DNA from: Rikenellaceae bacterium
GTDB taxonomy: Bacteria > Bacteroidota > Bacteroidia > Bacteroidales > Rikenellaceae
Length of the DNA stretch: 45,592 nt
NCBI GenBank assembly: GCA_017415005.1
Contig: JAFQJK010000086.1
Coordinates: forward strand, 1-45,592
Direction of reading: 5' to 3'
Shown: positions 34,567 to 44,345 of the stretch, piece after piece
Numbering within the stretch: position 1 is the first letter of the stretch
Layout: each line of letters begins with the position of its first letter
Notes under the pieces: generated by a model
Databases searched by the model: none
What the model was told of the DNA's origin: nothing
Seen by the model: the letters and a program-made list of their open reading frames with translations, nothing else
Position numbers and translations under genes: made by a program

Positions 34567-35958
34567 TTATTTAATTAAAGTATATGTCAGTTTGAGTTGG
34601 ACGCCTCCTGGCGAGGCCGACCCCAGCAGCGCCACCTCCCCGAACGAGAAGTCGGCGCCGGCCGTCGCCCCGAGAAAGACTGTCCGCGGAGTGGACTCGT
34701 TGTGGACCAACTTCTGGACATACGACGTGACATCCATTTGGTACATCCCCAGCGAGCGGGCCAGATAGCCGCCGTAAGGCAGTTCGTTGCCCTCCGCCTC
34801 ATACTCGTACTGGTAGTCGGGAATCGTTGCGATCGGATATTTATAGCGATAGTACATCCCCAGGCGCGACTGCGCGGCATTCATCGTCCCGATCGTCGCA
34901 TCGTCCATCTTGATAAAGAACATCGCCTGATTGATCGCGATATCCCGGTATTGGACGCCTTCGTGCAGCTTCAGTGCCTCGATCGCCTCGATCAACCGGT
35001 CGGTAAACCGCAGGTAGGTGATCACGCCGCCCAGATTCTGGATGTATACCTTCGACAACGGCTGCGATGTGGGCAGCGTGTCGTTAATGGCCGTCACCAA
35101 GCTGCCGGCATAGTCGTGTTCGACGACATTGACCGACGTATTGTTATGGTAAACCGTATTGTCGAACGGGAACTCGGCACTGATCGTATCCATAACGATC
35201 GTATGGTTATAATCGCGGAAGACACGGGCATATACGTCCATGTACGAATCCTTCATATAGATCTGGTACATAGCCGCCTGCTTTTTGTCGGCAGGCTTGA
35301 CATACAGACCGCGGAACTTCTCGTGAAAGAGAGAGTCGGTCGTATAGGTCAGCGAGTCGGCAGTCAGCAGGCGCTTCATATATTGCTCGCCGGCGGGCAG
35401 CACCTCGACCGGGATACGGACATCTCCGCGGCCGCCCACATAGGAAAATGCAAAAAGCGGGTCCGGCTCGATCACGTCATCCACCGGATAGTTCGTATAA
35501 TAAGCCGAGTCGCGGTCCAGTACGGCACTCGAGTTCACCTCATAAACCAGAAAGCGCTGCTCGACCGTCGAGTCGCCTCGGACATCCGTCACGGCCAGGC
35601 CCATCACCACCGAGTCCTCCTTGGGATAATAGATCGTATTGCCGAAGCGGTCGCTGTTCTCATCGGGAACCGCGCATTGCATGACAATGCCGGCCACCGT
35701 CCCCCCGAAGACAGGCGACTGCGTACTGCCCAGATAGCTGTATGTCAACCTGTCGGACATGACCGAATCGGACCAGGCCTGGTAGGTTTCGACATGACCG
35801 AGGGCCGATATGCTGACCATCATCTGCTGGTCCTTGGGAATGAAGCCCATACCCAGCTCGTCGTTCACCTCCGTACACGAAACGGCCGCCATCAGGCAGG
35901 CGACCGTCCATGCGGCCATCGTTGCGCTCCGTTTCAACCTCTTAGCGTAATTGCTCAT
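34567..35958 (-). CDS. DUF4270 lipoprotein
   Basis: A 463-residue exported lipoprotein of the Bacteroidetes DUF4270 family. The signal ends in VACLMAAVSC, so Cys 28 is lipidated, followed by TEVNDELGMGF, a typical opening of the family. The body is beta-rich with many Tyr and Asp and repeats of the form 'SVVMGLAVTD' and 'VQLKLTYTL' near the end. Its function is unknown. Its start overlaps the end of the GT5-like gene by 17 bases, so the two are translationally coupled. The same pairing is, from general knowledge, common in Bacteroides. Promoter: 36785-36816; terminator: 34521-34554. Confidence 0.82.
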   Translation of the reverse strand: MSNYAKRLKRSATMAAWTVACLMAAVSCTEVNDELGMGFIPKDQQMMVSISALGHVETYQAWSDSVMSDRLTYSYLGSTQSPVFGGTVAGIVMQCAVPDENSDRFGNTIYYPKEDSVVMGLAVTDVRGDSTVEQRFLVYEVNSSAVLDRDSAYYTNYPVDDVIEPDPLFAFSYVGGRGDVRIPVEVLPAGEQYMKRLLTADSLTYTTDSLFHEKFRGLYVKPADKKQAAMYQIYMKDSYMDVYARVFRDYNHTIVMDTISAEFPFDNTVYHNNTSVNVVEHDYAGSLVTAINDTLPTSQPLSKVYIQNLGGVITYLRFTDRLIEAIEALKLHEGVQYRDIAINQAMFFIKMDDATIGTMNAAQSRLGMYYRYKYPIATIPDYQYEYEAEGNELPYGGYLARSLGMYQMDVTSYVQKLVHNESTPRTVFLGATAGADFSFGEVALLGSASPGGVQLKLTYTLIK

Positions 35959-36751
35959 AAAATTCCTGATAATTGTCCAGATAAGCTGGGGTTGTTTTGT
36001 CCTGATACGGCAGGACCGGCTTACCGGTCTTCTCCAGATAGCCGATCAGAGCGGCATCCGGCTGCGACGATTCGACAACCACCGCGTCCGCATTGTCTAT
36101 AACGAATTTCATGACGTTTTGGTATGAGGGTTCGTCGATCAGCGCAAGATTATCCGCTACGACACCCTCATTCTCGATCTTTTGGCGGAATCCCGCGTCG
36201 AGCGTTCCCCCGAAGCCGTCGTCATAGAGCGACACGACGACCTTCACATCGCGGAACAGCGGATCGTCAGCGAACGTATGCTTGAGGTAGACAGGAACCA
36301 CGGACGAGAACCAGCCGTGGCAGTGTACGATATCGGGCGACCAGCGCAGCTTCTTGACCGTCTCGATGACACCGCGCGCAAAGAAGATCGCGCGCTCGTC
36401 ATTGTCCGGGAACATCGTCCCGTCCTCATCGAGCAGCATCGCCTTGCGGCGGAAATAATCGTCGTTGTCGATAAAATAGATCTGGACCCGGGCAGAGGGA
36501 ATAGACGCGACCTTGATGATCAGCTGGTGATCGTTATCGTCGATGATCAGGTTCATACCCGACAGGCGAATCACCTCGTGGAGCTGGTTGCGGCGCTCAT
36601 TGATACATCCGAAGCGGGGCATAAACGTCCGTATCTCGTTGCCTTTCTCCTGCATGCCCTGCGAGAGTACCCGGCACAGCGTTGACATATCGGTCTCAGG
36701 CAGATAAGGCGTAATCTCCTGACTGACATATAATATCTTGCGGTTACCCAT
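35942..36751 (-). CDS. Stand-alone glycogen/starch synthase N-domain (GT5-like)
   Basis: A 269-residue protein that matches only the N-terminal Rossmann domain of GT5 glycogen synthases (KILYVSQEITPYLPETDMSTLCRVLSQGM... and the middle PDIVHCHGWFSSVVPVYLK). The Lys-x-Gly-Gly-Leu donor-binding motif that follows SE.xP in true synthases is replaced by the PETDMSTLC stretch, and the C-terminal nucleotide-binding domain is missing. It is therefore unlikely to make glycogen by itself; it may regulate or be a structural relic. Many Bacteroidetes genomes annotate such a protein as 'glycogen/starch synthase'. It is the first gene of a two-gene operon with DUF4270 (17-base overlap). Confidence 0.8.
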   Translation of the reverse strand: MGNRKILYVSQEITPYLPETDMSTLCRVLSQGMQEKGNEIRTFMPRFGCINERRNQLHEVIRLSGMNLIIDDNDHQLIIKVASIPSARVQIYFIDNDDYFRRKAMLLDEDGTMFPDNDERAIFFARGVIETVKKLRWSPDIVHCHGWFSSVVPVYLKHTFADDPLFRDVKVVVSLYDDGFGGTLDAGFRQKIENEGVVADNLALIDEPSYQNVMKFVIDNADAVVVESSQPDAALIGYLEKTGKPVLPYQDKTTPAYLDNYQEFYEQLR

Positions 36752-36784
36752 TCTTTTGGCTTTGTTTAATACGGCAAATCCTTA

Positions 36785-36816
36785 CAAAGATAAAGAAAAT
36801 TACCGATTTGCACAAA
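36785..36816 (-). promoter_or_regulatory. Promoter of the GT5-like/DUF4270 operon
   Basis: On the minus strand TTTG (complement of 36813-36816), a 20-base spacer and TATCTTTG (complement of 36785-36792): an exact match to the Bacteroidetes -33/-7 pattern. It lies in the 72-base gap after queA, with transcription starting near 36778. Confidence 0.78.
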
Positions 36817-36823
36817 ACTTCGG

Positions 36824-37873
36824 TTAAAGTATGAGCATCGCGTCGCCATAGGTCCCGAACCGGTACTTCTCGTCGCGGGCAACCTGATAGGCGTTCATGA
36901 CGAGGTCGTAACCGCCGAAAGCAGCCACCATCATCAGCTGCGTCGAGTACGGAAGGTGAAAATTCGAGACCATGCAATCGGCCACGCTGAACTCGTAAGG
37001 GTGGAAGATGAACTTGTTGGTCCAGCCATCGAACGGCTTCATAAAGCCGTCGGTCGAGACGGAGGTCTCGATGGCGCGCATCACGGTCGTCCCGACGGCG
37101 CACACCCGGCGCCCCTCGCGCTTGGCCCGGTTGACCATCTCGGCCGCATCCTGCGGGATGACCACCTGCTCCGAGTCCATTTTATGCTTGGTGAGGTCCT
37201 CCACGTCAACCGTCCGGAAATTGCCGAGCCCCACATGGAGCGTAATCTCGGCCTGGTCGACACCCTTGATCTCGAGCCGCTTGACCAGATGCTTGCTGAA
37301 ATGCATGCCGGCCGTCGGAGCGGCCACAGCACCCTCGTGTTTGGCGAAGATCGTCTGGTAACGCTCATCGTCGATCGGTTCGACCTTCTCCCGGATCCAT
37401 TTCGGAAGCGGCGTCTCGCCCATCCGGTACAGCACGGCCTTGAACTCATCGTAGTCGCCGTCGAACAGGAAGCGCAACGTGCGCCCGCGCGAGGTCGTAT
37501 TGTCGATCACCTCGGCCACAAGCAGATCGTCGTCGCCGAAATAGAGCTTGTTTCCGATCCGGATCTTGCGGGCCGGATCGACCAGCACATCCCACAGCCT
37601 CAGCTCGCGGTTGAGCTCGCGGAGCAGGAAGATCTCGATCTCGGCGCCGGTCTTCTCCTTATTGCCGTACAGACGCGCAGGAAAGACCTTCGTGTTATTG
37701 AAGATCATCACGTCGCGCTCGTCGAAATACTCGATGATCTCCTTGAAAATGCGGTGCTCGATCCGGCCCGTACGGCGGTCGACCACCATCAGCCGCGAGT
37801 CGTCCCGGTTGTCGGTCGGATATTTGGCCAGCATATCCGGGGAGAAACTGTAGTTATACTGTGATAATTTCAT
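36824..37873 (-). CDS. queA: S-adenosylmethionine:tRNA ribosyltransferase-isomerase (QueA)
   Basis: A 349-residue enzyme that moves the ribosyl part of S-adenosylmethionine to preQ1 in tRNA, forming epoxyqueuosine at the wobble base of GUN anticodons. The ATG at 37873 gives [20 protein letters not shown], the family opening; the longer frame to 37972 adds non-homologous residues. Family signatures visible include [43 protein letters not shown] and [18 protein letters not shown]. Length is normal. It ends the ftsX-uppP-truB run, 128 bases after truB. Confidence 0.96.
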   Translation of the reverse strand: MKLSQYNYSFSPDMLAKYPTDNRDDSRLMVVDRRTGRIEHRIFKEIIEYFDERDVMIFNNTKVFPARLYGNKEKTGAEIEIFLLRELNRELRLWDVLVDPARKIRIGNKLYFGDDDLLVAEVIDNTTSRGRTLRFLFDGDYDEFKAVLYRMGETPLPKWIREKVEPIDDERYQTIFAKHEGAVAAPTAGMHFSKHLVKRLEIKGVDQAEITLHVGLGNFRTVDVEDLTKHKMDSEQVVIPQDAAEMVNRAKREGRRVCAVGTTVMRAIETSVSTDGFMKPFDGWTNKFIFHPYEFSVADCMVSNFHLPYSTQLMMVAAFGGYDLVMNAYQVARDEKYRFGTYGDAMLIL

Positions 37874-38001
37874 GGGTATATTGCATTTACATGATTCGCC
37901 TCCAACCGGCACCCGCTCACGGCACCCTTTCCGGACTCGGCGGAGGACAGGCCGGGGATGCCCTCTCCGCAAAAAACATATGATGATTATACGTACGGAA
38001 A

Positions 38002-38736
38002 TCAGTTTTGTTTCACTTCGGTCAGATTTTTTACGATCTCTTCGACCGTATAGGCGTTTTCAGCCCTGAAACCGCCGCTGCGCGTACGTCGCAGCGCCGT
38101 CAGGTGGCCGCCGCTGCCGAGCGCCCCGCCCAGGTCGCGGGCAATGGCCCGGACATAGGTTCCCTTGCTGCACCGGATGCGCAAGGTCACTTTCGGCAGG
38201 TCGAACGCCACGAGCTCCATTTCGTAAATACGGACCAGCGCCTTGCGCATCTCGACCTCCGTTCCCTTGCGGGCATGCTCGTAGGCACGCTTACCGTCGA
38301 TCATCTTAGCCGAGAACACGGGCGGGGTTTGCAACTGTTCGCCGGTCATCGCGCGCAGCGCCTCTCCGACCGCCTCGCGGGTGATATGTTCGTAAGGATA
38401 GGTCCTGTCGACCGGATGCTCCAGGTCGTAGCTGGGGGTCGTCGCTCCGAGCGTCACCTCGGCCACGTACTCCTTCTCCTCGGCCTGCAACGCCTCGACC
38501 TGCTTGGTGGCGCGGCCGATACAGACCACCAGCACGCCGGTGGCCAGCGGGTCGAGCGTCCCGGCATGGCCGATCTTGATCTTCTTATAGCCCAGGTGCC
38601 GGAGCACGCCCTTGATCTTGCGCACCAGGTCGAACGAGGTCCAGCCCAGCGGCTTGTCGACCGGAAGGACAAACCCCTCGGGAAAGTCGATATCAGGCGA
38701 CAGGACGGTCTTCCGCCATTCGGTCTGCTCAGTCAT
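38002..38736 (-). CDS. truB: tRNA pseudouridine(55) synthase TruB
   Basis: A 244-residue synthase that makes pseudouridine 55 in the T-loop of tRNAs. The N-terminal [15 protein letters not shown] and the catalytic D62 in [14 protein letters not shown] are exact family signatures. [17 protein letters not shown] and [15 protein letters not shown] follow. The protein lacks the extra C-terminal PUA domain present in E. coli TruB, a frequent short form. It starts 9 bases after the uppP stop, so both belong to one operon. Confidence 0.96.
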   Translation of the reverse strand: MTEQTEWRKTVLSPDIDFPEGFVLPVDKPLGWTSFDLVRKIKGVLRHLGYKKIKIGHAGTLDPLATGVLVVCIGRATKQVEALQAEEKEYVAEVTLGATTPSYDLEHPVDRTYPYEHITREAVGEALRAMTGEQLQTPPVFSAKMIDGKRAYEHARKGTEVEMRKALVRIYEMELVAFDLPKVTLRIRCSKGTYVRAIARDLGGALGSGGHLTALRRTRSGGFRAENAYTVEEIVKNLTEVKQN

Positions 38737-38745
38737 CCGGCCCGG

Positions 38746-39537
38746 TTAAGCGAAAAACATCGAGTACATCACGGCCGAGAAACCGACGATCGCACAATAG
38801 ACGGCAAACCAGAGCAACTTTCCCTGATTCACGAGCCGGATCATCAGCCGGCAGGCGAACGTACCCGTCAGGAACGCCGCAAGGAAACCGGTCACGATCA
38901 CCCAGACCTCCTCGGAGGTAGAGGCCATATCGCCCTTTATGATCTCGAGCAGGTTCATGCCGATAATCGGGATCAGCACCATCAGGAACGAGAACTTGGC
39001 CACCTCCTCCCGCTTGATCCCCTGTAGCAATCCGGCCGAGATCGTGGCACCCGAGCGCGAAAGGCCCGGGATAACGGCCAGCGCCTGCGCCAGTCCGATC
39101 ATAAAGGCACTGCGCGGGGTGATGGGCCGGTGGCGAGGCTTGGCGTAGTGCGAGAACGTGAGCAGCACGGCCGTAAGCATCAGCATGGCTCCCACAAGCA
39201 GCAGGTTAGAGGAGAACAGCTCCTCGATCTGGTCCTGGAAAAAGAGGCCTACGAACAGGATCGGGATCAGCGAGATGCCGATATTGATCAGGAAAAGCGT
39301 CTCCTCATTGAGCCTGAACCTGAAAAAACCGGCGATCAGCCGGCCGATCTCCCGACGGAAGACAACGATCGTACTGAGCACGGTTCCGCCATGTACGGCC
39401 ATGGCAAAGGCCAGGTTATTCCCCTCCTTGATCCCGAACAGGGCGTTGGCCAGCTCGAGGTGGCCGCTACTGCTCACCGGCAGGAACTCGGTGAGCCCCT
39501 GGATCACGCCCAGCACAAGGGCTTCAAAAATCGACAT
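38746..39537 (-). CDS. uppP: Undecaprenyl-diphosphatase UppP (BacA)
   Basis: A 263-residue multi-pass membrane phosphatase that recycles undecaprenyl diphosphate to the monophosphate for peptidoglycan and glycan export; overexpression gives bacitracin resistance. Both motif clusters are intact: the Glu-rich first box QGLTEFLPVSSSGHLELA near the N-end and the second box PGLSRSGATISAGLLQG near the middle. About eight hydrophobic spans. It lies 87 bases after the DUF3098 gene and 9 bases before truB. Confidence 0.96.
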   Translation of the reverse strand: MSIFEALVLGVIQGLTEFLPVSSSGHLELANALFGIKEGNNLAFAMAVHGGTVLSTIVVFRREIGRLIAGFFRFRLNEETLFLINIGISLIPILFVGLFFQDQIEELFSSNLLLVGAMLMLTAVLLTFSHYAKPRHRPITPRSAFMIGLAQALAVIPGLSRSGATISAGLLQGIKREEVAKFSFLMVLIPIIGMNLLEIIKGDMASTSEEVWVIVTGFLAAFLTGTFACRLMIRLVNQGKLLWFAVYCAIVGFSAVMYSMFFA

Positions 39538-39624
39538 AGTTCACTATTAAGTATGGGTAAATAATTCGGCGGGCCGTCCGGCACCAGCCCGTCCGGGCCC
39601 GGCGCGCACAAGGCTGCCGCCGGG

Positions 39625-39894
39625 CTACTCCTTGCTTTTGTGCATGATGGCGTAAATCTCGAACACGAAGCCCCCGAGCACAAGGATCGGGGCCAGCGTG
39701 ATCCGCCGGAAACTGAACATCCCCTCGTTGAACACGTTGGGATCATCGCTGCCGCCGCCCGCCATCAGTACGAAGCCCAGCACGATCACGGCAAAGCCGA
39801 TCAGCATCAGCTTGTAGTTCTTCATGCCGAGCGGCATGTTCTTCCTCTGCTCCTCGGTCACGGCCGGAGCTGCCGTCTTTTTCTTATTGCCCAT
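39625..39894 (-). CDS. DUF3098 small membrane protein
   Basis: An 89-residue protein with two membrane spans (about 29-46 and 67-83), a short basic N-end (MGNKKKTAAP) and the family string FVLMAGGGSDDPNVFNE between them. It fits DUF3098, a Bacteroidetes family of unknown function that sits between ftsX and uppP in many genomes (general knowledge). It lies 10 bases after ftsX. Co-location suggests a role at the division site or in lipid-carrier recycling; that is inference. Confidence 0.85.
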   Translation of the reverse strand: MGNKKKTAAPAVTEEQRKNMPLGMKNYKLMLIGFAVIVLGFVLMAGGGSDDPNVFNEGMFSFRRITLAPILVLGGFVFEIYAIMHKSKE

Positions 39895-39904
39895 AGCTCA
39901 CAAT

Positions 39905-40789
39905 TTAGTACATATGGATGCCGGACGACTTCATGCGGACGAATTTACGCACGGCAAAGGTAGTGAATATAACCGAGATTACCACGCCGCCTACGAGCAT
40001 CGCCCCCATGATCGCGAGCGCCTGCACATTCTGTCCGGCGAAACGGAGCTCAGGCAGTCCCTCGTTCATGCCGACGAGCATCCCGGCGAACATCGCGCTG
40101 GCGATCAGCCCGGCATAGATACCCTGCCATACGCTGCTGCCTACGAACGGACGCATGATAAAGCCCGGCGTGGCGCCGACCAGCTTCATCGTATTGATCG
40201 TATACCGCTTGGCAAAGACCGTCACGCGGATCGTATTGTTGAGCAGGATCAGCGCGATCACGAGCAGCGCGCCGCCGAAAAGCAGCAGCACGAGGTTGAA
40301 CTTATTGAGGTTCGAGCTGATCTGCTCGATCACGTTGCGCTGATAGACCACCTCGTCGACGCCGGCCCACCCGAGCGCCGCCCGTTCGAGCGCCTGCACC
40401 TCGGCTTTGTCCGACGAGCGCGCGTTGAGCGTCACCTCGAACGCGTCGGGCAGCGGGTTCTGGTCGAGGAACTCGACGAAGTCGTTACCGATATACTCCC
40501 TGAATTCTTTAGCCGCCTCGTCCTTCGAGACGAACTTCACCGCCTTGACCGCCTCGCGGGAGAGCAGCTGCCGCTTCACGGCATCCTGCCCCTCCGCATC
40601 CAGGCCATCCTTGAGCATCACATGCACCGTTACGCTCTCGCGCATCCGCTCGGTGGCGCTCACGGCATTGAGGATCAGGAAACCCACCGCCCCGAGCAGG
40701 AAGAGCACCAGCGCGATGCTGACGGTCGATATGAAATACGAATTACGGACCTTACGCCGTAACTTGCGGCTATTCAACGGGACTGCCAT
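39905..40789 (-). CDS. ftsX: Cell division protein FtsX
   Basis: A 294-residue permease-like membrane protein of the FtsEX system, which switches on peptidoglycan hydrolases at the septum. One N-terminal span (about 21-45), a periplasmic domain (about 46-165) with FREYIGNDFVEFLDQNPLPDAFEV, and three C-terminal spans. The middle LLNNTIRVTVFAKRYTINTMKLVGATPGFI is a FtsX signature. No ftsE gene adjoins it, so the ATPase must be elsewhere. Its start overlaps the end of yfhO by 20 bases. Confidence 0.93.
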   Translation of the reverse strand: MAVPLNSRKLRRKVRNSYFISTVSIALVLFLLGAVGFLILNAVSATERMRESVTVHVMLKDGLDAEGQDAVKRQLLSREAVKAVKFVSKDEAAKEFREYIGNDFVEFLDQNPLPDAFEVTLNARSSDKAEVQALERAALGWAGVDEVVYQRNVIEQISSNLNKFNLVLLLFGGALLVIALILLNNTIRVTVFAKRYTINTMKLVGATPGFIMRPFVGSSVWQGIYAGLIASAMFAGMLVGMNEGLPELRFAGQNVQALAIMGAMLVGGVVISVIFTTFAVRKFVRMKSSGIHMY

Positions 40790-43208
40790 CTTCTTTCTTT
40801 GCTTTTCTGTTTTTCATCACGGTCCATACCGCCGCCACGGCAACCAGCAGCAGGATCAGCAGCGACGACCCGAGCGTCACGGCCGAGAGCACGCCGAAAT
40901 CAGGCGCGCGGAAACTGAACACCACGGTATGCGTACCCGCCGGGAGCGCCATCGCGCGCAGAATATAATCGGCCCGGAAATAGTCGGCCGGCTGCCCGTC
41001 TACGGTGACGCTCCACCCGTGCGGGTAGTAGATCTCCGAGAACACCGCCACGCCGGGCTCCGCAGCCGTGTACTCATAGGTCAGCCGGTTGGCCCGGTAG
41101 TCGGTGAGCGCGATCCGCGCCGACGAGTCGGCCGCTGGCTGCACGCCGGTCATCAGCCCGGCGAAACGCCGGTCGATCACCGCGGCGCGCCGCGTATCGA
41201 GCGTATCGAGGGCCGCGATCTCGGCATCGGCCCCATCGACCAGATCGACCCGGCCGACGAACCACGCCGCCCCGTTGGCTTCGGGATTGAGCTGCGCCAC
41301 AGGCTGCCCGGTCGCCTTGTCCTGGATGATGAAGTAGCGGGTGTTGAGCATATTGAACACGCCCATGTGCGACTGCGCGAGGTGCCGCTCGATCACATCC
41401 TGGTAGCGTTGCAGCTTGGCCCCGTGATAGCCGCCCACCGAGCGGTGGAAGTACGAGGTCGTCGCGTCGTTGAACGGGCTGACCGTCGTGTTGAAGACCC
41501 GGAAACCCGGCGTCGTGTCGGCCATGATCTGCCGGTCGGCCGCCGAGGGCTTCATCTCGGCCTTTTTCTGCTCGACGAACCGACTTTGCGGCAGGTAACG
41601 GGCATTGACCGGCAACATATCGATCGTCACGAGGAAGGCCAGCCCCACGATGAACATCCACTTTCTGATCTTCCCGGCATAGAACAGCCACACGATCCCG
41701 GCGGTGAGCAGCACGAAGGCCAGCGAGCGCAGCGCATCGGCACGCATGATCGAGGCCCGCTCGGCACGCATGGCCGCAAGCACGTCGTCGGGCAGCTGGC
41801 CGGCCAGCTGGGCATCGAACGGCGCCGTGAAGCTCATCATCGCCCTCCCGAGCACGAGGAACAGCAGCGCCACGCCGCCTGTCACGATCGTCGCGTACTT
41901 CAGTCCCCACAGGAACCGTTCGCGCGGAATCTCCTGCCGCCACAGCTTGTTAAGCACCAGCGCGGCGAGGAACGGGACGCTCCACTCGGCGATCACGAGG
42001 ATCATCGAGACGGTGCGAAACTTGTTATAGGCCGGAAAATAGTTATAGAACAGCTCCGTGAGCCACATCATGTTACGGCCCCACGACAGTCCGAGCGCCA
42101 GCACGGTGATCGCCAGCACCCACCACTTGCAGCGACCGCGCAGCAGGAAGAGCCCCAGCACACAGAGGAAGATGGCCACCGCCCCGATATAGGTCGGCCC
42201 CGAGGTGACCGGCTGGTCGCCCCAGTAGGCCGGCAGCTGGCCGGCCACGCTGCGGGCATTGTACTTGCCCAGCGCATCGGCCACCTCGCCGTCGGGCGAG
42301 AACGTATTGTCCGACGCCCCGCCCATCAGGTCGGGAATGAACATATTGAAGCTCTCGGTGCGACCGTAGCTCCATGCCGTGGCATAATCGAGGTCGAGCC
42401 CCGTGGCACCCGACTCGGACGTTCCCTCGCGCAACTCGCTCCCGCCGCGGATCGTCTCGGGCGTATGCTGCTGTACGTACCACAACGGCGCGGCGTTCGA
42501 CCCCACGGCCAGCGCGCCGGCCAGCAGCAGCAGGCCCGTCACCTTGGCGAAGTGCGGTACCCCGTGCTCCCTGATCGCCCGCACCAGCTCATTGATCCAG
42601 AAGGCGGCGGCGACCAGTATAAAATAATAGGTGATCTGCGGATGATTGGCCGCGATCTGGATCGACCCGAAAAGCGCCGTGAGCGCCGCACCGAGCCACA
42701 TATTGCGGCGGTAAGCGTAGAAAATGCCGCCCAACACGAGCGGCACGAAGGCCAGCGCCACCATCTTGGTGATATGCCCTGCGCCGATAATGATGAAAAA
42801 GTAGGTCGAAAAGCCGTACGCCAGCGACGGGATGATCCCCACCCAGGGGTTGACCCCCGCGAGCAGCAACATCACGAAAAAGGCCAGCATCGCAATGAAG
42901 ATCAACGCGGCAGGCTGCCCCATGAAGTAGAGCGCCTTCGACGCCCGCTGGATGATGAGGCTGTCGTAGCCCATATTGATCAGGTAGGCCGGCATACCCC
43001 CGAACATGCTGCCGGTCCACTGCGGGTCCTCGCCATAGGCAGCCCGGTGATCGACGATCTCCTTGCTCATCCCCTCGTACTGCACCATGTCGTGCTGCCG
43101 GAGCGTACGGCCCTCGTACTGGGGCGCAAAATAGACGGCAGTGATCACAATGAAACAGGCCAGGGCCGCAAGGTAAGGCAGCAGCCGGCGGAGCACGGAT
43201 TTATTCAT
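40770..43208 (-). CDS. YfhO-family membrane protein
   Basis: An 812-residue polytopic membrane protein with about a dozen spans, a YfhO/GT-C type fold that may transfer sugars from lipid carriers to surface polymers. The start at 43208 gives MNKSVLRRLLPYLAALACF. A first luminal loop carries DMVQYEGMSKEIVDHR, where acidic residues match the GT-C pattern, and VNPWVGIIPSLAYGFSTYF follows. A large soluble part (about 560-765) lies before the final span; the end overlaps ftsX. Acceptor and donor are unknown. It is the first gene of the operon yfhO-ftsX-DUF3098-uppP-truB-queA, divergent from the polyprenyl synthase. Confidence 0.9.
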   Translation of the reverse strand: MNKSVLRRLLPYLAALACFIVITAVYFAPQYEGRTLRQHDMVQYEGMSKEIVDHRAAYGEDPQWTGSMFGGMPAYLINMGYDSLIIQRASKALYFMGQPAALIFIAMLAFFVMLLLAGVNPWVGIIPSLAYGFSTYFFIIIGAGHITKMVALAFVPLVLGGIFYAYRRNMWLGAALTALFGSIQIAANHPQITYYFILVAAAFWINELVRAIREHGVPHFAKVTGLLLLAGALAVGSNAAPLWYVQQHTPETIRGGSELREGTSESGATGLDLDYATAWSYGRTESFNMFIPDLMGGASDNTFSPDGEVADALGKYNARSVAGQLPAYWGDQPVTSGPTYIGAVAIFLCVLGLFLLRGRCKWWVLAITVLALGLSWGRNMMWLTELFYNYFPAYNKFRTVSMILVIAEWSVPFLAALVLNKLWRQEIPRERFLWGLKYATIVTGGVALLFLVLGRAMMSFTAPFDAQLAGQLPDDVLAAMRAERASIMRADALRSLAFVLLTAGIVWLFYAGKIRKWMFIVGLAFLVTIDMLPVNARYLPQSRFVEQKKAEMKPSAADRQIMADTTPGFRVFNTTVSPFNDATTSYFHRSVGGYHGAKLQRYQDVIERHLAQSHMGVFNMLNTRYFIIQDKATGQPVAQLNPEANGAAWFVGRVDLVDGADAEIAALDTLDTRRAAVIDRRFAGLMTGVQPAADSSARIALTDYRANRLTYEYTAAEPGVAVFSEIYYPHGWSVTVDGQPADYFRADYILRAMALPAGTHTVVFSFRAPDFGVLSAVTLGSSLLILLLVAVAAVWTVMKNRKAKKEDGSPVE

Positions 43209-43305
43209 CTGCAGCAAAGCTTTTGTGTCGGGACGACAGTTCCGGTAAGGAATGCAAAGTAATAAAAAATAGTTGAGATATCGCGTTTCTCTCCGATTTT
43301 TGCCT

Positions 43306-43313
43306 TACATTTG
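43306..43313 (+). promoter_or_regulatory. -7 box of the polyprenyl synthase promoter
   Basis: TACATTTG is an exact TAnnTTTG box, 23 bases before the ATG at 43337. A TTTC at 43286-43289 is a poor -33 element at 16-base spacing. The 128-base gap also has to hold the divergent yfhO promoter. Confidence 0.55.
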
Positions 43314-43336
43314 TAGCTATTATTTCGAAATCCGCT

Positions 43337-44311
43337 ATGCCGACACTTGCGCAGATACAAGAGCCGATCCGGCACGAGCTGGGACAGTACGACGACTTTC
43401 TGGTCCGAAGCTTCCGCAGCGACAGCCGGTACGCCTCCGCGATCATGGAGTACATCTTCAGCATCCGCGGCAAGCAGCTGCGCCCGCTCATCGCCCTGCT
43501 CGCGGCATCCCTCAACGGCACGGTCGGCGAGCGGAGTTACGAAGCGGCCATGTTCGTCGAGATGATCCACACCGCCTCGCTCGTGCACGACGACGTGGTC
43601 GACGAGGCCGACGTGCGGCGCGGGCATCCGGCGGTCCACTCGCTCTGGGGGGCCCACACGGCCGTGCTGGTCGGCGACTACCTCTTCGCCAAGAGCTACT
43701 CGCTCTGTATGGACCGCGGCGCGACGGACATCGTCTCGCTCGTCACACGCGCCATCGGGCTCGTGTGCGAGGGCGAGCTCGACCAGACCGAGCAGGCCGA
43801 GAAGCTCACGATGACGCGCGAAGCCTATTTCAGCATCATTTATAAAAAGACCGCCACGCTGATCAGCGCGGCAGCGGCGGCCGGGGCGCTTTCGGTCGGG
43901 GCGCCGGCCGAGGCCATCGCCCGCATGACGGCCTATGGCGACAACCTTGGCATGGCCTTCCAGATCAAGGACGACCTGCTCGACTACATGCCCTCCGCCG
44001 ACACGGGCAAGCGTGCCTGCAACGACCTGCGCGAGCGCAAGATCACGCTGCCGCTGCTCTATGTGCTGGAGCGGGCTTCCAAGACCGAACGGACCGAGCT
44101 GCTCGCCAGGCTGCGCGACATCCGCGAGGAGCCCGCGAACGCCGACTACCTCTATAACGCAGTCGTGTCAGGAGGCGGCCTGGAACACGCCGGGCACGTG
44201 ATGCGCGAGTACAGCGACCGGGCCCGCAAGGCGCTCCGGGGGGCCCCCGACTGCCCGGCCCGCGCCGCGCTCACCGACCTGTGCAGCTTTATCACCGACC
44301 GCGACAAATAA
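43337..44311 (+). CDS. Trans-polyprenyl diphosphate synthase (octaprenyl/heptaprenyl type)
   Basis: A 324-residue long-chain polyprenyl diphosphate synthase that builds the menaquinone side chain from isopentenyl and allylic diphosphates. The two Asp-rich motifs are complete: D85-D-V-V-D89 in VHDDVVDEADVRRGHP and D212-D-L-L-D216 in QIKDDLLDYM. The GKQLRPLIALLAA string before the first motif supplies the conserved Lys/Arg pair. Chain length cannot be fixed by eye. It starts shortly after a -7 box and is followed 34 bases later by an exported protein gene. Confidence 0.93.
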   Translation: MPTLAQIQEPIRHELGQYDDFLVRSFRSDSRYASAIMEYIFSIRGKQLRPLIALLAASLNGTVGERSYEAAMFVEMIHTASLVHDDVVDEADVRRGHPAVHSLWGAHTAVLVGDYLFAKSYSLCMDRGATDIVSLVTRAIGLVCEGELDQTEQAEKLTMTREAYFSIIYKKTATLISAAAAAGALSVGAPAEAIARMTAYGDNLGMAFQIKDDLLDYMPSADTGKRACNDLRERKITLPLLYVLERASKTERTELLARLRDIREEPANADYLYNAVVSGGGLEHAGHVMREYSDRARKALRGAPDCPARAALTDLCSFITDRDK

Positions 44312-44345
44312 GCGATCCGGCCGCCGGCCGGCAACCCATACTACC

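Noticed and set aside
40407-43262. 951-codon plus-strand open frame opposite yfhO
   Set aside because: An artefact of codon bias opposite a multi-span membrane protein; no signal or domain.
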